Part shown: one piece after another, positions 24,667 through 34,088 of the stretch
How positions within the stretch are numbered: the stretch's first letter is position 1
How the letters are laid out: each line of letters opens with the position of its first letter
Assembly (NCBI RefSeq): GCF_036206005.1
Contig: NZ_CP108143.1
Location: 4,059,501-4,123,500 of the forward strand
Direction: 5' to 3'
Length of the DNA stretch: 64,000 nt
Source: Streptomyces sp. NBC_00178
GTDB lineage: Bacteria > Actinomycetota > Actinomycetes > Streptomycetales > Streptomycetaceae
Position numbers and translations under genes: made by a program
The notes under the pieces: generated by a model
Told to the model about the DNA's origin: nothing
Seen by the model: the letters and a program-made list of their open reading frames with translations, nothing else
Database searches by the model: none

Positions 24667-25428
24667 TTACTTCTTCTTGCCCTGGTTCTTCACAGCCTCG
24701 ATCGCAGCCTTCGCCGCGTTCGGGTCCAGGTACGTGCCGCCCGGCTTCAGCGGGCGGAAGTCGGCGTCCAGCTCGTAGGAGAGCGGGATGCCGGTCGGGA
24801 TGTTGAGGCCCGAGATGGCGTCGTCGGAGATGCCGTCCAGGTGCTTCACCAGGCCGCGGAGGCTGTTGCCGTGGGCGGCGACCAGGACGGTCTTGCCGTC
24901 GAGGAGGTCCGGGACGATGCCGTCGTACCAGTACGGCAGCATGCGCTCGACGACGTCCTTGAGGCACTCCGTGCGCGGGCGCAGCTCCGTCGGGATCGTC
25001 GCGTAGCGCGGGTCGGCGCTCTGCGAGAACTCGGCGCCGTCTTCGAGGGCCGGCGGCGGGGTGTCGTACGAGCGGCGCCACAGCATGAACTGCTCCTCGC
25101 CGAACTCGGCGAGCGTCTGGGCCTTGTCCTTGCCCTGCAGCGCGCCGTAGTGGCGCTCGTTCAGGCGCCAGGAGCGGTGGACGGGGATCCAGTGGCGGTC
25201 CGCCGCCTCGAGCCCGAGCTGGGCGGTGCGGATCGCGCGCTTCTGGAGGGAGGTGTGCACGACGTCGGGGAGCAGGCCGGCGTCCTTGAGCAGCTCACCG
25301 CCGCGCACCGCCTCCTTCTCGCCCTTGTCGGTGAGGTCTACGTCCACCCATCCGGTGAACAGGTTCTTCGCGTTCCATTCGCTCTCGCCGTGGCGGAGGA
25401 GGATCAGCTTGTACGGTGCGTCGGCCAT
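24667..25428 (-). CDS. gpmA: 2,3-bisphosphoglycerate-dependent phosphoglycerate mutase
   Basis: GpmA interconverts 3- and 2-phosphoglycerate in glycolysis. The 253-aa protein has the catalytic '[20 protein letters not shown]' with the phospho-His at residue 12, the Glu of '[12 protein letters not shown]', and the second His in '[16 protein letters not shown]'. Length is that of the cofactor-dependent family. It lies a few genes after mshA and YbjN as in mycobacteria (Rv0489). It is divergent from the MFS gene. Shared gene order with phoU/phoR/phoP (senX3-regX3) is conserved in actinobacteria. Confidence 0.96.
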   Translation of the reverse strand: MADAPYKLILLRHGESEWNAKNLFTGWVDVDLTDKGEKEAVRGGELLKDAGLLPDVVHTSLQKRAIRTAQLGLEAADRHWIPVHRSWRLNERHYGALQGKDKAQTLAEFGEEQFMLWRRSYDTPPPALEDGAEFSQSADPRYATIPTELRPRTECLKDVVERMLPYWYDGIVPDLLDGKTVLVAAHGNSLRGLVKHLDGISDDAISGLNIPTGIPLSYELDADFRPLKPGGTYLDPNAAKAAIEAVKNQGKKK

Positions 25429-25625
25429 GGGTCCGAGCGTAATCGAACCCGTACGGGCTCCGCGCGCCCGGCCAAGGGGCGGACCACGGCGGCCGTGGGG
25501 CCGTGACGATTGACGTGTGGCGTCAATTGGGTGGCGGCCCGAGATTTCACCTTCGTAATGTTCGGACAGCTGCGGTACCGCTTACAGGCCCGCGTCCATT
25601 CCTTACGTCCCTGGGGGGAGCTCCT

Positions 25626-27026
25626 ATGTCCGTCGCTGGTCTCAGAAAGGCGGCACACGAGACGGTCGCCGGCTTCCCCAGGGAGTTCTGGTGGCTGTGG
25701 ACCAGCACACTGGTCAACCGTCTCGGCGCCTTCGTCGCCACGTTCATGGCGCTCTATCTGACCCTGGACCGGGGTTACTCGGCCTCGTACGCCGGCCTCG
25801 TCGCAGCCCTCCACGGGCTCGGCGGGGTCGTCTCGTCGCTGGGTGCCGGGGTGATGACGGACCGGCTCGGCCGCCGGCCGACGATGCTGATCGCGCAGCT
25901 GTCGACCGCGGTGTCCGTCGCCGTGCTGGGCTTCATGGTGCACCCGGCGGCCATCGCGGGCGTGGCGTTCGTCGTCGGCATGGCGAGCAACGCGTCGCGC
26001 CCCGCCGTGCAGGCGATGATGGCCGACATCGTCCGCCCCGAGGACCGGGTGAGGGCCTTCTCGCTCAACTACTGGGCCGTCAACCTGGGGTTCGCCGTCT
26101 CGTCGGCCGGTGCGGGGTTCATCGCCGAGTACAGCTACCTCGCCGGCTTCATGGGCGAGGCCGCGCTGACCCTGTTGTGCGCCGTCGTCGTCTTCCTGAA
26201 GGTGCCGGAGTCGAGGCCGGAGCAGACGCCCCTGGTCGCCGGGGTCCGCCCGCCGGACGACGTGAGGCTGACCACGGTCCTGCGCGACGGGCGCTACATG
26301 GGCGTCGTCGGGCTGTCGTTCCTCGTCTCGCTGGTCTTCCAGCAGGGGTACGTCGGACTGCCGGTGGCCATGGGCGCGGACGGGCTGTCCGCCTCGGACT
26401 TCGGCACGGCCATCGCCGTCAACGGGCTGCTGATCGTGGTCCTCCAGATCCCCGTGACCCGCTTCATCCAGCACCGCGACCCGCGCCGGCTGCTGATCAT
26501 CTCGTCCGTGCTCGCCGGGTACGGGTTCGGGCTGACGGCCTTCGCCGGATCCGTCGGGGTGTACGCGCTGACGGTCTGCGTGTGGACCCTCGCTGAGATC
26601 GTCAACGCGCCGACGCAGACGGGCCTCGTCGTACAGCTGTCCCCGTCGCACGGCCGTGGCCGGTACCAGGGGATGTACACGATGTCCTGGTCGGTGGCGG
26701 CGCTGGTCGCCCCGCTGATGTCCGGGTTCGTGATCGACCACTACGGCGCCGCCTGGCTCTGGGGCACCTGCGCGATTCTGGGCACCGTGGCGGCGGCCGG
26801 TTACTGGCTGCTCATGCGGAACCTCGAACTGCCGGGTGCGATGACGTCCTCGCAGGCCGCTCCCGTCGTACCTGCTGGGCCCTCCGCGCCTGCCGCTCCC
26901 GTCGCGCCCTCCGCGCCTGTGGTCCAGGCGTCAACGGCCGCACCGGCCGTCACCGACACGCACGAGGTCGCGCCCGCCGGGCCGGCCGTCGCGGCGGGGC
27001 CCGGGGGCACCGGCCCGGCCCACTGA
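25626..27026 (+). CDS. MFS transporter
   Basis: A 466-aa major-facilitator protein with about 12 membrane helices. The loop between helices 2 and 3 has the conserved 'GVMTDRLGRRPTM'. The C-terminal 60 residues (from about 405) are a Pro/Ala/Val low-complexity tail. Likely an exporter of drugs or metabolites; substrate unknown. ATG 25626 has GGGGGGAG upstream; the open frame before it lacks a membrane pattern. A 20-bp-stem terminator follows. Confidence 0.88.
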   Translation: MSVAGLRKAAHETVAGFPREFWWLWTSTLVNRLGAFVATFMALYLTLDRGYSASYAGLVAALHGLGGVVSSLGAGVMTDRLGRRPTMLIAQLSTAVSVAVLGFMVHPAAIAGVAFVVGMASNASRPAVQAMMADIVRPEDRVRAFSLNYWAVNLGFAVSSAGAGFIAEYSYLAGFMGEAALTLLCAVVVFLKVPESRPEQTPLVAGVRPPDDVRLTTVLRDGRYMGVVGLSFLVSLVFQQGYVGLPVAMGADGLSASDFGTAIAVNGLLIVVLQIPVTRFIQHRDPRRLLIISSVLAGYGFGLTAFAGSVGVYALTVCVWTLAEIVNAPTQTGLVVQLSPSHGRGRYQGMYTMSWSVAALVAPLMSGFVIDHYGAAWLWGTCAILGTVAAAGYWLLMRNLELPGAMTSSQAAPVVPAGPSAPAAPVAPSAPVVQASTAAPAVTDTHEVAPAGPAVAAGPGGTGPAH

Positions 27027-27027
27027 G

Positions 27028-27086
27028 AGCGCGACGGCGGTGCCCCGGGACGGAACGTCTCCGTCGCGGGGCACCGCCGTCGCGCT
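27028..27086. terminator. 20-bp stem bidirectional terminator
   Basis: Arms 27028-27047 and 27067-27086 are perfect complements with a 19-base loop. It separates the convergent MFS gene and the Cys-rich peptide gene. Confidence 0.85.
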
Positions 27087-27099
27087 GTCGGGTCCGGGG

Positions 27100-27240
27100 T
27101 CAGCCGCCGCACTGGCAGGGAGCGCCGGACTGGCAGCCGCACCCGCAGCCCGAGCCGCAGCCGCAGGCCCCCAGCACGGTGAGATGCACCACTTCGGTCG
27201 GCGGATCCTGCTGGGGTTCGGTCACGGGGGAATCGGCCAT
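27100..27240 (-). CDS. 46-aa cysteine-rich peptide
   Basis: A 46-codon gene with a near-perfect RBS (GAGGAGGG, spacing 5) before ATG 27240. Residues 1-24 are plain and acidic (MADSPVTEPQQDPPTEVV); residues 25-46 contain seven Cys in CGCGSGCGCGC and PCQCGG patterns, like a metallothionein or a modified peptide precursor. No membrane segment or export signal. It ends at TGA 27100, next to the strong terminator. It is too short for usual ORF finding; the RBS and terminator make it credible. Function (metal storage or peptide substrate) is inferred. Confidence 0.6.
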   Translation of the reverse strand: MADSPVTEPQQDPPTEVVHLTVLGACGCGSGCGCGCQSGAPCQCGG

Positions 27241-27643
27241 GGTCCCTCCTCAGGGAGTACGACTGGACGTCCGACGGGCGTGCGAGTCGACGGCGTACGG
27301 CACATGCGCGTCGCGTGGCGCGTCGTGCTGGGCGCGCACATGACGACTACGGGGGATGTGGATGTACGGCATGGCGCGCCGCCCCCGCACCCATTGCATG
27401 CCCCGTAAGGAGGGCGCATCAACGGCGCACGAAAGGGAACGGGCGTACGGGCGCGGTGGACGCCGCGCCCTTCGCGCCCCCTTCATGGGGGTCGGAGCCC
27501 CCGATCGGCCCCGCTGAAGCGAAGTTCGAGCCCGAAGCCCGAAGCCCGAAGCCCGAAGCCCGAACCCGCTCCTCGGTGGACGGGCCGGAGCCGGAACCCG
27601 CTCGCGGACCCCGGACCCGGCCCCGAAGCCCGAACCGTGAGCC
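27241..27643. other. Intergenic region between the Cys-rich gene and phoU
   Basis: Should hold the minus-strand promoter of the 46-aa gene and the 3' region of phoU. It contains five 7-bp units at 27531-27565. No gene is supported. Confidence 0.5.
27531..27565. repeat. 7-bp tandem repeat CCCGAAG
   Basis: CCCGAAG is repeated four times from 27531 to 27558, followed by CCCGAAC to 27565. It is a short-sequence repeat prone to slippage, about 80 bp beyond the phoU stop. Confidence 0.85.
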
Positions 27644-28321
27644 CTACGCCCCGTCCACCGAGGCCGAGGACTGCATCTCGTCCGCGTGCTCACCCGTGAC
27701 CAGGTAGACGACGCGCTTGGCGACCGACACGGCGTGGTCGGCGAAGCGCTCGTAGTACCGGCCGAGCAGCGTCACGTCCACGGCCGTCTCGATGCCGTGC
27801 TTCCAGCGGTCGTCCATCAGGTGCTGGAACAGCGTGCGGTGCAGGAGATCCATCTCGTCGTCGTCCTGCTCCAGCTGGAGTGCCAGGTCGACGTCCTTGG
27901 TGATGATGACCTCGGCGGACTTCGCCATCAGCCGCTGGGCGAGCTGGCCCATCTCCAGGATGGTCGCGTGCAGGTCGTTGGGCACCGCGGTCGCCGGGAA
28001 GCGGAGCCGCGCCAGCTTGGCGACGTGCTGGGCGAGGTCGCCCGACCGCTCCAGGTCGGCACTCATCCGCAGCGAGGTCACCACGATCCGCAGATCGGTG
28101 GCGACCGGCTGCTGGCGGGCGAGCAGTGCGATCGCGCGCGCCTCCAAGTCGTGCTGCAGGTCGTCGACCTTCTGGTCCGCGGCGATCACGCTCTCGGCGA
28201 GCTTGAGATCGGCGTCGAGCATGGACGTCGTCGCCCGTCCGATGGCCGAGCCGACGAGGCGGGCCATCTCGACCAGGCCTTCGCCGATCGAATCGAGTTC
28301 CTCGTGATAAGCGTCGCGCAT
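27644..28321 (-). CDS. phoU: PhoU phosphate-signalling regulator
   Basis: A 225-aa cytosolic all-helical protein with two PhoU three-helix bundles. Characteristic segments include 'MRDAYHEELDSIGEGLVEMARLV', 'ALLARQQPVATDLRIVVTSLRMSADLERSGDLAQHVAKL' and, in the second half, 'ETAVDVTLLGRYYERFADHAVSVAKRVVYLVTGE', each with the E/DxxxD metal-binding pattern. It restrains PhoR signalling when phosphate is ample. ATG 28321 is preceded by GGAGAGGGA. It is divergent from phoR; their 199-bp interval carries a PHO box. Confidence 0.94.
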   Translation of the reverse strand: MRDAYHEELDSIGEGLVEMARLVGSAIGRATTSMLDADLKLAESVIAADQKVDDLQHDLEARAIALLARQQPVATDLRIVVTSLRMSADLERSGDLAQHVAKLARLRFPATAVPNDLHATILEMGQLAQRLMAKSAEVIITKDVDLALQLEQDDDEMDLLHRTLFQHLMDDRWKHGIETAVDVTLLGRYYERFADHAVSVAKRVVYLVTGEHADEMQSSASVDGA

Positions 28322-28414
28322 GGAAGTCCCTCTCCAGATCCTTGCTGAGGCCGGGGTCACTGGGCCGACCCCCACGCTGCCACGGTGCGGCCCCAACGCG
28401 TCGGGATCCGCCCT

Positions 28415-28447
28415 CCTAAGTGAACCGTCACTATCCCCTTGGTGAAC
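28415..28447. promoter_or_regulatory. PHO box, three 11-bp units
   Basis: On the minus strand the units read GTTCACCAAGG, GGATAGTGACG and GTTCACTTAGG (plus-strand coordinates 28437-28447, 28426-28436, 28415-28425). Outer units match the PhoP consensus GTTCACC with 11-bp spacing; the middle one is degenerate. It lies between phoU and phoR and supports autoregulation. Confidence 0.8.
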
Positions 28448-28520
28448 TCTGGGCGACGAGTGTTCGAGATAGCACTCGGATGGCTGGGAGAGTGTCGGCG
28501 ACCCCGCATAACCTTGAAGC

Positions 28521-29789
28521 ATGGACGTGAACGCGGCGGTCGCCGCAGCTGCCGCGATCGCCGGGCTCTGTACCGGTGTGATCGCCGTGCTGGCGTTCCG
28601 CTGGAGCGAGCGCGAGCAGAAGCGGCCCACACGCACGTCCGTGCGGCCCGACAGCAACGGTCCGCTGCCCCCGGGGGTCGACACCGTCCTCTCCGTGCTC
28701 AGCTCGTCCGCGGTCGTGCTCGACGAGAGCGACAGCGTCGTCAAGGCCAGCTCCGCCGCCTACGCGCTGGGGCTGGTCAGAGGCGGTCGCCTCGCCGTGG
28801 AGCCGATGCTCCACATGGCCAGGGACACCCGGCGGGACGGCGAGATACGCCAGGTGGAGCTGGATCTGCCGCGCCGGGGCACGGGTCGCGGCGAGGCCCT
28901 GGCCGTTTCCGCCAGGGTGGCTCCGCTGGGGTCACGGCTGGTCCTGCTGCTGGTCGAGGACCTCACGGAGGCGCGCCGCATAGAGGCGGTCCGCCGTGAC
29001 TTCGTCGCCAACGTCAGCCATGAGCTCAAGACCCCGGTGGGCGCGCTCTCGCTGCTCTCCGAGGCCGTCATGGACGCCTCCGACGACCCGGAGGCGGTGG
29101 AGCGGTTCGCCGGCCGCATGCAGATCGAGGCGACCCGGCTGACCAACCTCGTGCAGGAGCTCATCGACCTCTCCCGGGTGCAGAACGACGACCCGCTGGA
29201 GGACGCCGAGCCCGTACGCGTGGAGGAACTGGTCGTCGAGGCCATCGACCGGTGCCGCCAGCAGGCCGGTTCCAAGCAGATCACCATGGCGTCCGGCGGC
29301 ACGGAGGAGCTCTTCGTCTGGGGCAACCGGGGCCAGCTCGCGGCCGCACTCGGCAATCTCGTGGAGAACGCCGTCAACTACAGCCCCGCCCGTACGCGCG
29401 TCGGTATCGCCGCACGCCGGCTCGCCGCGCCCGGCGGGGACCTCATCGAGATAGCCGTGACCGACCAGGGCATCGGCATCTCGGAGAAGGACCGCGAGCG
29501 GGTCTTCGAGCGGTTCTACCGCGTCGACCCGGCCCGCTCACGGGCCACCGGTGGCACCGGTCTCGGCCTCGCCATCGTCAAGCATGTGGCCGCCTCGCAC
29601 GGCGGGGAGGTCACCGTCTGGAGCTCCGAGGGACAGGGCTCCACGTTCACCCTGCGGCTGCCCGAGTCGGGCGTCGTCAGGGGTCGTACCAACGGCGGAC
29701 CGTTCGTCCTCGACGACGCAGTCGACGACGAGGGGCCGTACGAGACCGATTCTTTTGAACCATTTCCTGCCCCGGAGGCTCTTCCGTGA
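28521..29789 (+). CDS. phoR: Phosphate sensor histidine kinase
   Basis: PhoR (SenX3 in mycobacteria) phosphorylates PhoP when phosphate is scarce. The 422-aa protein has one N-terminal membrane helix (AAAAAIAGLCTGVIAVLAF, residues 8-26), a PAS-like region, the phospho-acceptor His167 in FVANVSHELKTP, and an HATPase with NLVENAVNYS and GTGLGLAIVKH. The stop overlaps the phoP start by GTGA. It is divergent from phoU, the usual Streptomyces arrangement. ATG 28521 has only weak complementarity upstream. Confidence 0.94.
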   Translation: MDVNAAVAAAAAIAGLCTGVIAVLAFRWSEREQKRPTRTSVRPDSNGPLPPGVDTVLSVLSSSAVVLDESDSVVKASSAAYALGLVRGGRLAVEPMLHMARDTRRDGEIRQVELDLPRRGTGRGEALAVSARVAPLGSRLVLLLVEDLTEARRIEAVRRDFVANVSHELKTPVGALSLLSEAVMDASDDPEAVERFAGRMQIEATRLTNLVQELIDLSRVQNDDPLEDAEPVRVEELVVEAIDRCRQQAGSKQITMASGGTEELFVWGNRGQLAAALGNLVENAVNYSPARTRVGIAARRLAAPGGDLIEIAVTDQGIGISEKDRERVFERFYRVDPARSRATGGTGLGLAIVKHVAASHGGEVTVWSSEGQGSTFTLRLPESGVVRGRTNGGPFVLDDAVDDEGPYETDSFEPFPAPEALP

Positions 29790-30466
29790 CCCGAGTGCTT
29801 GTCGTCGAGGATGAGGAATCCTTCAGCGACGCCCTGTCCTACATGCTGCGCAAGGAAGGCTTCGAGGTGGCCATCGCGGCCACCGGCCCGGACGGTCTCG
29901 ACGAGTTCGAGCGCAACGGTGCCGACCTCGTCCTCCTCGACCTGATGCTGCCGGGCCTGCCCGGTACGGAGGTCTGCCGCCAGCTCCGCGTCCGGTCGAA
30001 CGTTCCGGTGATCATGGTCACCGCCAAGGACAGCGAGATCGACAAGGTCGTCGGCCTGGAGATAGGAGCCGACGACTACGTGACCAAGCCCTTCTCCTCG
30101 CGGGAGTTGGTGGCGCGCATCCGCGCCGTCCTGCGCCGCCGCGGCGAACCCGAGGAGATCACGCCGGCGGCCCTGGAGGCCGGCCCGGTCCGGATGGACG
30201 TGGACCGTCACGTCGTCACGGTCTCCGGCGGCAAGGTGGACCTCCCGCTGAAGGAGTTCGACCTGCTCGAGATGCTCCTGCGCAACGCCGGCCGCGTGCT
30301 GACGCGCATGCAGCTGATCGACCGGGTGTGGGGCGCGGACTACGTCGGGGACACCAAGACCCTGGACGTCCACGTCAAGCGGCTCCGGGCGAAGATCGAG
30401 CCCGATCCGGGGGCGCCGCGTTATCTCGTGACCGTGCGCGGCCTGGGCTACAAGTTCGAGCCGTAA
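29786..30466 (+). CDS. phoP: Phosphate response regulator
   Basis: PhoP (RegX3-like) binds PHO boxes and switches on phosphate-scavenging genes and alters secondary metabolism. The 226-aa OmpR-type protein has the acidic pocket VEDEE, phospho-acceptor Asp52 (LLDLMLPG), 'VTAKD' Thr, 'DDYVTKPFS' Lys, and a winged helix ending 'DTKTLDVHVKRLRAKIE...YLVTVRGLGYKFEP'. GTG 29786 follows GGAGG and overlaps phoR by 4 bp. Two strong hairpins follow. Confidence 0.96.
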   Translation: MTRVLVVEDEESFSDALSYMLRKEGFEVAIAATGPDGLDEFERNGADLVLLDLMLPGLPGTEVCRQLRVRSNVPVIMVTAKDSEIDKVVGLEIGADDYVTKPFSSRELVARIRAVLRRRGEPEEITPAALEAGPVRMDVDRHVVTVSGGKVDLPLKEFDLLEMLLRNAGRVLTRMQLIDRVWGADYVGDTKTLDVHVKRLRAKIEPDPGAPRYLVTVRGLGYKFEP

Positions 30467-30484
30467 ACCGGCGCGGACAGTGTC

Positions 30485-30549
30485 GTGGGGGGTGTCTCCG
30501 GCCGGAGACACCCCCCACGCGTGTGCGCCCGCCGTGAGGGCGGGCGCAC
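30485..30549. terminator. Double hairpin after phoP
   Basis: A perfect 34-bp palindrome (30485-30518) is followed by an 11-bp stem (30523-30533 with 30539-30549). Lying between convergent phoP and a lipoprotein gene, they probably terminate both. Confidence 0.85.
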
Positions 30550-30554
30550 GCGTG

Positions 30555-31217
30555 TCACTCGGAGGCGGACGCCTCGCCCGACGGGCTGGCCGATCCGTCC
30601 GCCGGCGCCGACGGTTCGCCGGACGCGGACGGGCTGCCGGACTCGGCACCCGGGGTCTCGGACGCGTCGTCCGAGGGGGTGGGCGTGGGCTTCGGCTTCG
30701 GCAGCGTGCTCGGGCCGAACTTCTTGAAGAAGCTGGTCGCCGGCACGACGGAGGCGCCGAGCTCGATGTCCCCGGTCTCGCTGAACGTGAAGGCCACGTT
30801 CTGCACGCTTCCGTCGGCACCGACCTGGCGGCCGTTCTCGATCACGGCGGAGGCGTTGTTCTTGCCGCCGAGGACGAGCCGTCCGCCGGCCGGGATCACG
30901 AGCGGCCCCTTGCCCTTGGCGGGCTGGAGCTTCACCGTGGCGTTGCCGCCGGGCAGCGTGATCTTCTCCAGGACCTCACGCTTCGTGGTGTCGTTGAAGA
31001 GGGTGGCGCTGATGACGGCCGGGCCCTCGGCCTCGTGGTCGGGCTGAGTGATCACGTTGAGGTTCTGGATCTTGATGCCGTCGACAGCGGTGGCTGCGTT
31101 GTCCGGCCTGACCTGGAGCGTCTGCGCGTTGTTGCCGGCACCGCAGGCGGACAGGGTGGCGATCGAGAACACGAGGGCAGTGGCGGCGAGGGCGCCGTGT
31201 CGAAGGCTGCGGCTCAC
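30555..31217 (-). CDS. Lipoprotein of unknown function
   Basis: A 220-aa exported lipoprotein. The signal sequence MSRSLRHGALAATALVFSIATLSAC ends in the lipobox LSAC. The mature part has an immunoglobulin-like beta pattern (VISATLFNDTTKREVLEKITLPGG, then VIPAGGRLVLGG, AFTFSETGDIEL), as in DUF461/PCuAC-like copper chaperones, but no Met/His copper site is seen. The last 50 residues are Pro/Ser/Ala-rich. GTG 31217 is the only start that gives the signal. Convergent to phoP. Confidence 0.75.
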   Translation of the reverse strand: MSRSLRHGALAATALVFSIATLSACGAGNNAQTLQVRPDNAATAVDGIKIQNLNVITQPDHEAEGPAVISATLFNDTTKREVLEKITLPGGNATVKLQPAKGKGPLVIPAGGRLVLGGKNNASAVIENGRQVGADGSVQNVAFTFSETGDIELGASVVPATSFFKKFGPSTLPKPKPTPTPSDDASETPGAESGSPSASGEPSAPADGSASPSGEASASE

Positions 31218-31967
31218 GGCGGCGGCAACTCCTTGAACGTTCGGACTGCGGACTTCGGACTCTGCGGACAGGAAGGCCCGAGCGGCCGTAAAGCCGCCCT
31301 AAGTGTGTGTCAGCGGGCTTCAGGTTACCGAGCCGTGGTCCCGCGCCCGCACCCGACCCGCCCCCCGGGGCGGTCGGACTGCGGGCCGTGCGCGCCGGCG
31401 CGGCAGGCCGGGGCGGGCGACGCGCCCGGCGCGCAGCAGGCCGGGGCGGATCCGCGAGGTGTTCCGTCCGGTCCCGGCGGTGCTTCCGCCAGGCACGCGC
31501 CGCTGCGGCCACGTGGTCCCGGCGGCGCAGCGGCCACGTGGATTCGCGCCGCGTCGCATAAGGCCCCCGGACGGCGTGTCGGGCATCCGGTGATCCAATT
31601 TCCCGGGGTGGCGTATTTCCCTCGCATAATCCGCCCGGCCGGCGGCGTTGATCAATTTCATTGACCATGGAGCTAAGGCCCGTACGAGTGATCGATGTCC
31701 GAACGGAGCAGGCAAAGTTCACCATCCGGAACGCGACAAAACGGGACGTTCGGCCCCTTCTGGAGGACTTCCGGGTCGTGTGACGGGCACGTTTCAGCTC
31801 GCCCGTACGCCCGCTCCGACCTGCGAATATCGCCTTCCGGAAGGCCTCCGAAGCACGTTCGTGTTGCAGTTGTCAAGCCCCGAGATATGCCCTGACCTGC
31901 GAAAACGCCATTCAGGAGAAGCTGTTCTCGTGTTACTCTGGATAGCCACGGAAGGGGTACCTGTCAC
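31218..31967. other. 750-bp intergenic region upstream of carD
   Basis: The longest gap in the window. The left half is GC-rich, the right half (31600-31967) clearly AT-richer. No convincing gene on either strand; open frames lack RBS and pattern. A loose sigma-R-like element, GGAAG (31839-31843) with GTT at 31863-31865 (19-base spacer), lies about 100 bp before carD, and a closer TGTTACT...GATAG element at 31928-31945 could be a -35/-10. A long leader or small RNA is possible. Confidence 0.45.
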
Positions 31968-32450
31968 ATGACGTTCAAGGTTGGCGACACCGTGGTCTAT
32001 CCCCATCACGGGGCCGCGCTGATCGAGGCTATCGAAACTCGCCAGATCAAAGGCGTGGACAAGACCTACTTGGTGCTCAAGGTCGCCCAGGGCGACCTGA
32101 CGGTTCGTGTGCCGGCGGACAATGCGGAGTTCGTCGGTGTGCGTGACGTGGTCGGGCAGGAAGGCCTGGACCGGGTCTTCGAGGTGCTGCGCGCACCGTA
32201 CGCCGAGGAGCCGACGAACTGGTCCCGACGCTACAAGGCAAATCTCGAGAAGCTCGCCTCCGGCGATGTCATCAAGGTCGCCGAAGTGGTTCGTGACCTG
32301 TGGCGTCGCGAGCGCGAGCGCGGTCTCTCCGCAGGTGAGAAGCGCATGCTCGCGAAGGCCCGCCAGATCCTGGTGAGCGAGCTCGCCCTCGCGGAGAACA
32401 CGAACGAGGACAAGGCCGAGGCCCTTCTCGACGAGGTCCTCGCGTCCTGA
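31968..32450 (+). CDS. carD: CarD transcription regulator
   Basis: CarD binds the RNA polymerase beta subunit and stabilises open promoter complexes, mainly at rRNA and housekeeping promoters. The 160-aa protein starts [19 protein letters not shown], the RNAP-interacting (TRCF-RID) domain, and has the C-terminal helical DNA-binding part with '[16 protein letters not shown]' whose Trp wedges into the minor groove. Length and order are standard. It is followed by ispD after 368 bp. Confidence 0.95.
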   Translation: MTFKVGDTVVYPHHGAALIEAIETRQIKGVDKTYLVLKVAQGDLTVRVPADNAEFVGVRDVVGQEGLDRVFEVLRAPYAEEPTNWSRRYKANLEKLASGDVIKVAEVVRDLWRRERERGLSAGEKRMLAKARQILVSELALAENTNEDKAEALLDEVLAS

Positions 32451-32818
32451 TCCGGACGACACCGATGACCGGATGACACCGGCGCGAAGTGTCCGGTCTG
32501 TGCATACGTGCCGCGGTGCCCGCTGACAAGCCGTCTGTACGGCGAGTCGTCGGGCGCCGCGGCATGTTTCGTCTCCCGGGCGGCGCGAAGCCGACGGGAG
32601 CAGCCTTCGGTGGCGGGATCCGGGAGACCCACCCCGGCCGCGTCCCGGTGGCGTGTCGCTCGGTAATCTCGCACCCTCTTCAAGCCCTGGCGGCGGCCCG
32701 GCCGACCAGGGGTCACGGAAGGGGTCCCGGTCAGGTCGAGGCGTTGAGCCCGGCTCACTGGGCCCACTACCCATGTCGGCCGTGGAAACAAACCTGCCGA
32801 AGCTTCGGAGTGCAACCG
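32451..32818. other. Intergenic region between carD and ispD
   Basis: No supported gene; it probably holds the ispDF promoter. The ispD frame is open through it (from 32489) but without similarity. Confidence 0.5.
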
Positions 32819-33583
32819 ATGTCACCGATGTCCCCGTCGCCCGCTGAACCGAGTACCGGCCGCACCGCGGCGGTGATCCCCGCGGCCGGCCGCGGGGTGC
32901 GGCTCGGCCCGGGTACACCCAAGGCGCTGCGCGCCCTCGGCGGTACCCCGATGCTGATCCACGCCGTACGGGCCATGGCCGCGTCCCGCGCCGTCTCGCT
33001 GGTCGTCGTGGTCGCGCCGCCGGAGGGTGCGCCCGAGGTCAAGAACCTCATCGACGGTCACGCGCTGCCCGAGCGCACCGACTACGTCGTCGTCCCCGGC
33101 GGTGCGACGCGCCAGGAGTCCGTGAAGCTGGGCATCGACGCCCTGCCGGAGGACGTCTCCGTCGTGCTCGTCCACGACGCGGCCCGGCCGCTCGTGCCCG
33201 TCGACACCGTGGACGCCGTCATCGAGACCGTGCGCGACGGGGCCCCCGCGGTCGTCCCCGCGCTGCCGCTCGCCGACACGGTCAAGGAGGTCGAGCCGGG
33301 GGAGCCGGGCGCTCCCGAGCCGGTCCTCTCGACTCCCGCAAGGGCGCGCCTGCGAGCCGTGCAGACGCCGCAGGGTTTCGACCGGGCGACGCTGGTCCGG
33401 GCCCACGAGCGGGTGGCCGTCGACGGGGACGGGGCGACCGACGACGCGGGCATGGTCGAGCGGCTGGGGGGGACCGTCGTCGTCGTGCCCGGCCACGAAG
33501 AGGCGTTCAAGGTGACCCGCCCGCTGGACCTGGTCCTGGCCGAGGCCGTTCTCGCACGCCGGAGGGCGAACGATGGGTTCTGA
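32819..33583 (+). CDS. ispD: 2-C-methyl-D-erythritol 4-phosphate cytidylyltransferase
   Basis: IspD makes CDP-methylerythritol from MEP and CTP, third step of the MEP isoprenoid pathway. The 254-aa protein has the nucleotide-binding '[21 protein letters not shown]', the central '[18 protein letters not shown]', '[12 protein letters not shown]' and '[11 protein letters not shown]' motifs. ATG 32819 has GGAG eight bases upstream; ATG 32828 is close by. The last 11 bp overlap ispF, so the two enzymes are translationally linked. Confidence 0.93.
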   Translation: MSPMSPSPAEPSTGRTAAVIPAAGRGVRLGPGTPKALRALGGTPMLIHAVRAMAASRAVSLVVVVAPPEGAPEVKNLIDGHALPERTDYVVVPGGATRQESVKLGIDALPEDVSVVLVHDAARPLVPVDTVDAVIETVRDGAPAVVPALPLADTVKEVEPGEPGAPEPVLSTPARARLRAVQTPQGFDRATLVRAHERVAVDGDGATDDAGMVERLGGTVVVVPGHEEAFKVTRPLDLVLAEAVLARRRANDGF

Positions 33584-34088
33584 AGCAGCACGTGAGCAGC
33601 CCGTGCCCGTGATTCCGCTCGTCGGGATCGGCACCGACATCCACGCCTTCGAGGAGGGCCGCGAACTCTGGTGCGCCGGTCTGCTCTGGGAAGGCGAGGG
33701 GCCCGGTCTGGCCGGGCACTCGGACGCGGACGTCGTGGCCCACGCCGCCTGCAACGCCCTGTTCTCGGCCGCCGGACTCGGCGACCTGGGGCAGCACTTC
33801 GGCACCGGCCGCCCCGAGTGGTCCGGAGCCTCCGGGGTCACCCTGCTCACCGAGGCCGCCCGGATCGTGCGGTCCGAGGGCTTCGGGATCGGCAACGTCG
33901 CCGTGCAGGTCGTCGGACTCCGTCCGAAGATCGGCAAGCGCCGGGACGAGGCGCAGAAGGTGCTGTCCGACGCGGTCGGCGCGCCCGTCTCCCTGTCGGC
34001 GGCCACCTCCGACGGCCTCGGGTTCACCGGCCGGGGCGAGGGGATCGCGGGCATCGCGACCGCGCTGGTCTACCGCACCACGGGCTGA
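33573..34088 (+). CDS. ispF: 2-C-methyl-D-erythritol 2,4-cyclodiphosphate synthase
   Basis: IspF cyclises CDP-ME-2-phosphate in the MEP pathway. The 171-aa protein has 'GIGTDIHAF' with the metal ligands Asp/His, '[13 protein letters not shown]' with the third ligand and '[17 protein letters not shown]' near the C-terminus. The first 12 residues ([12 protein letters not shown]) are extra compared with E. coli. The gene starts inside the end of ispD. Confidence 0.95.
   Translation: MGSEAAREQPVPVIPLVGIGTDIHAFEEGRELWCAGLLWEGEGPGLAGHSDADVVAHAACNALFSAAGLGDLGQHFGTGRPEWSGASGVTLLTEAARIVRSEGFGIGNVAVQVVGLRPKIGKRRDEAQKVLSDAVGAPVSLSAATSDGLGFTGRGEGIAGIATALVYRTTG

Noticed and set aside
31648..31971. 107-codon plus-strand ORF before carD
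   Set aside because: No RBS, no recognisable pattern, and it merely overlaps the carD start in another frame.
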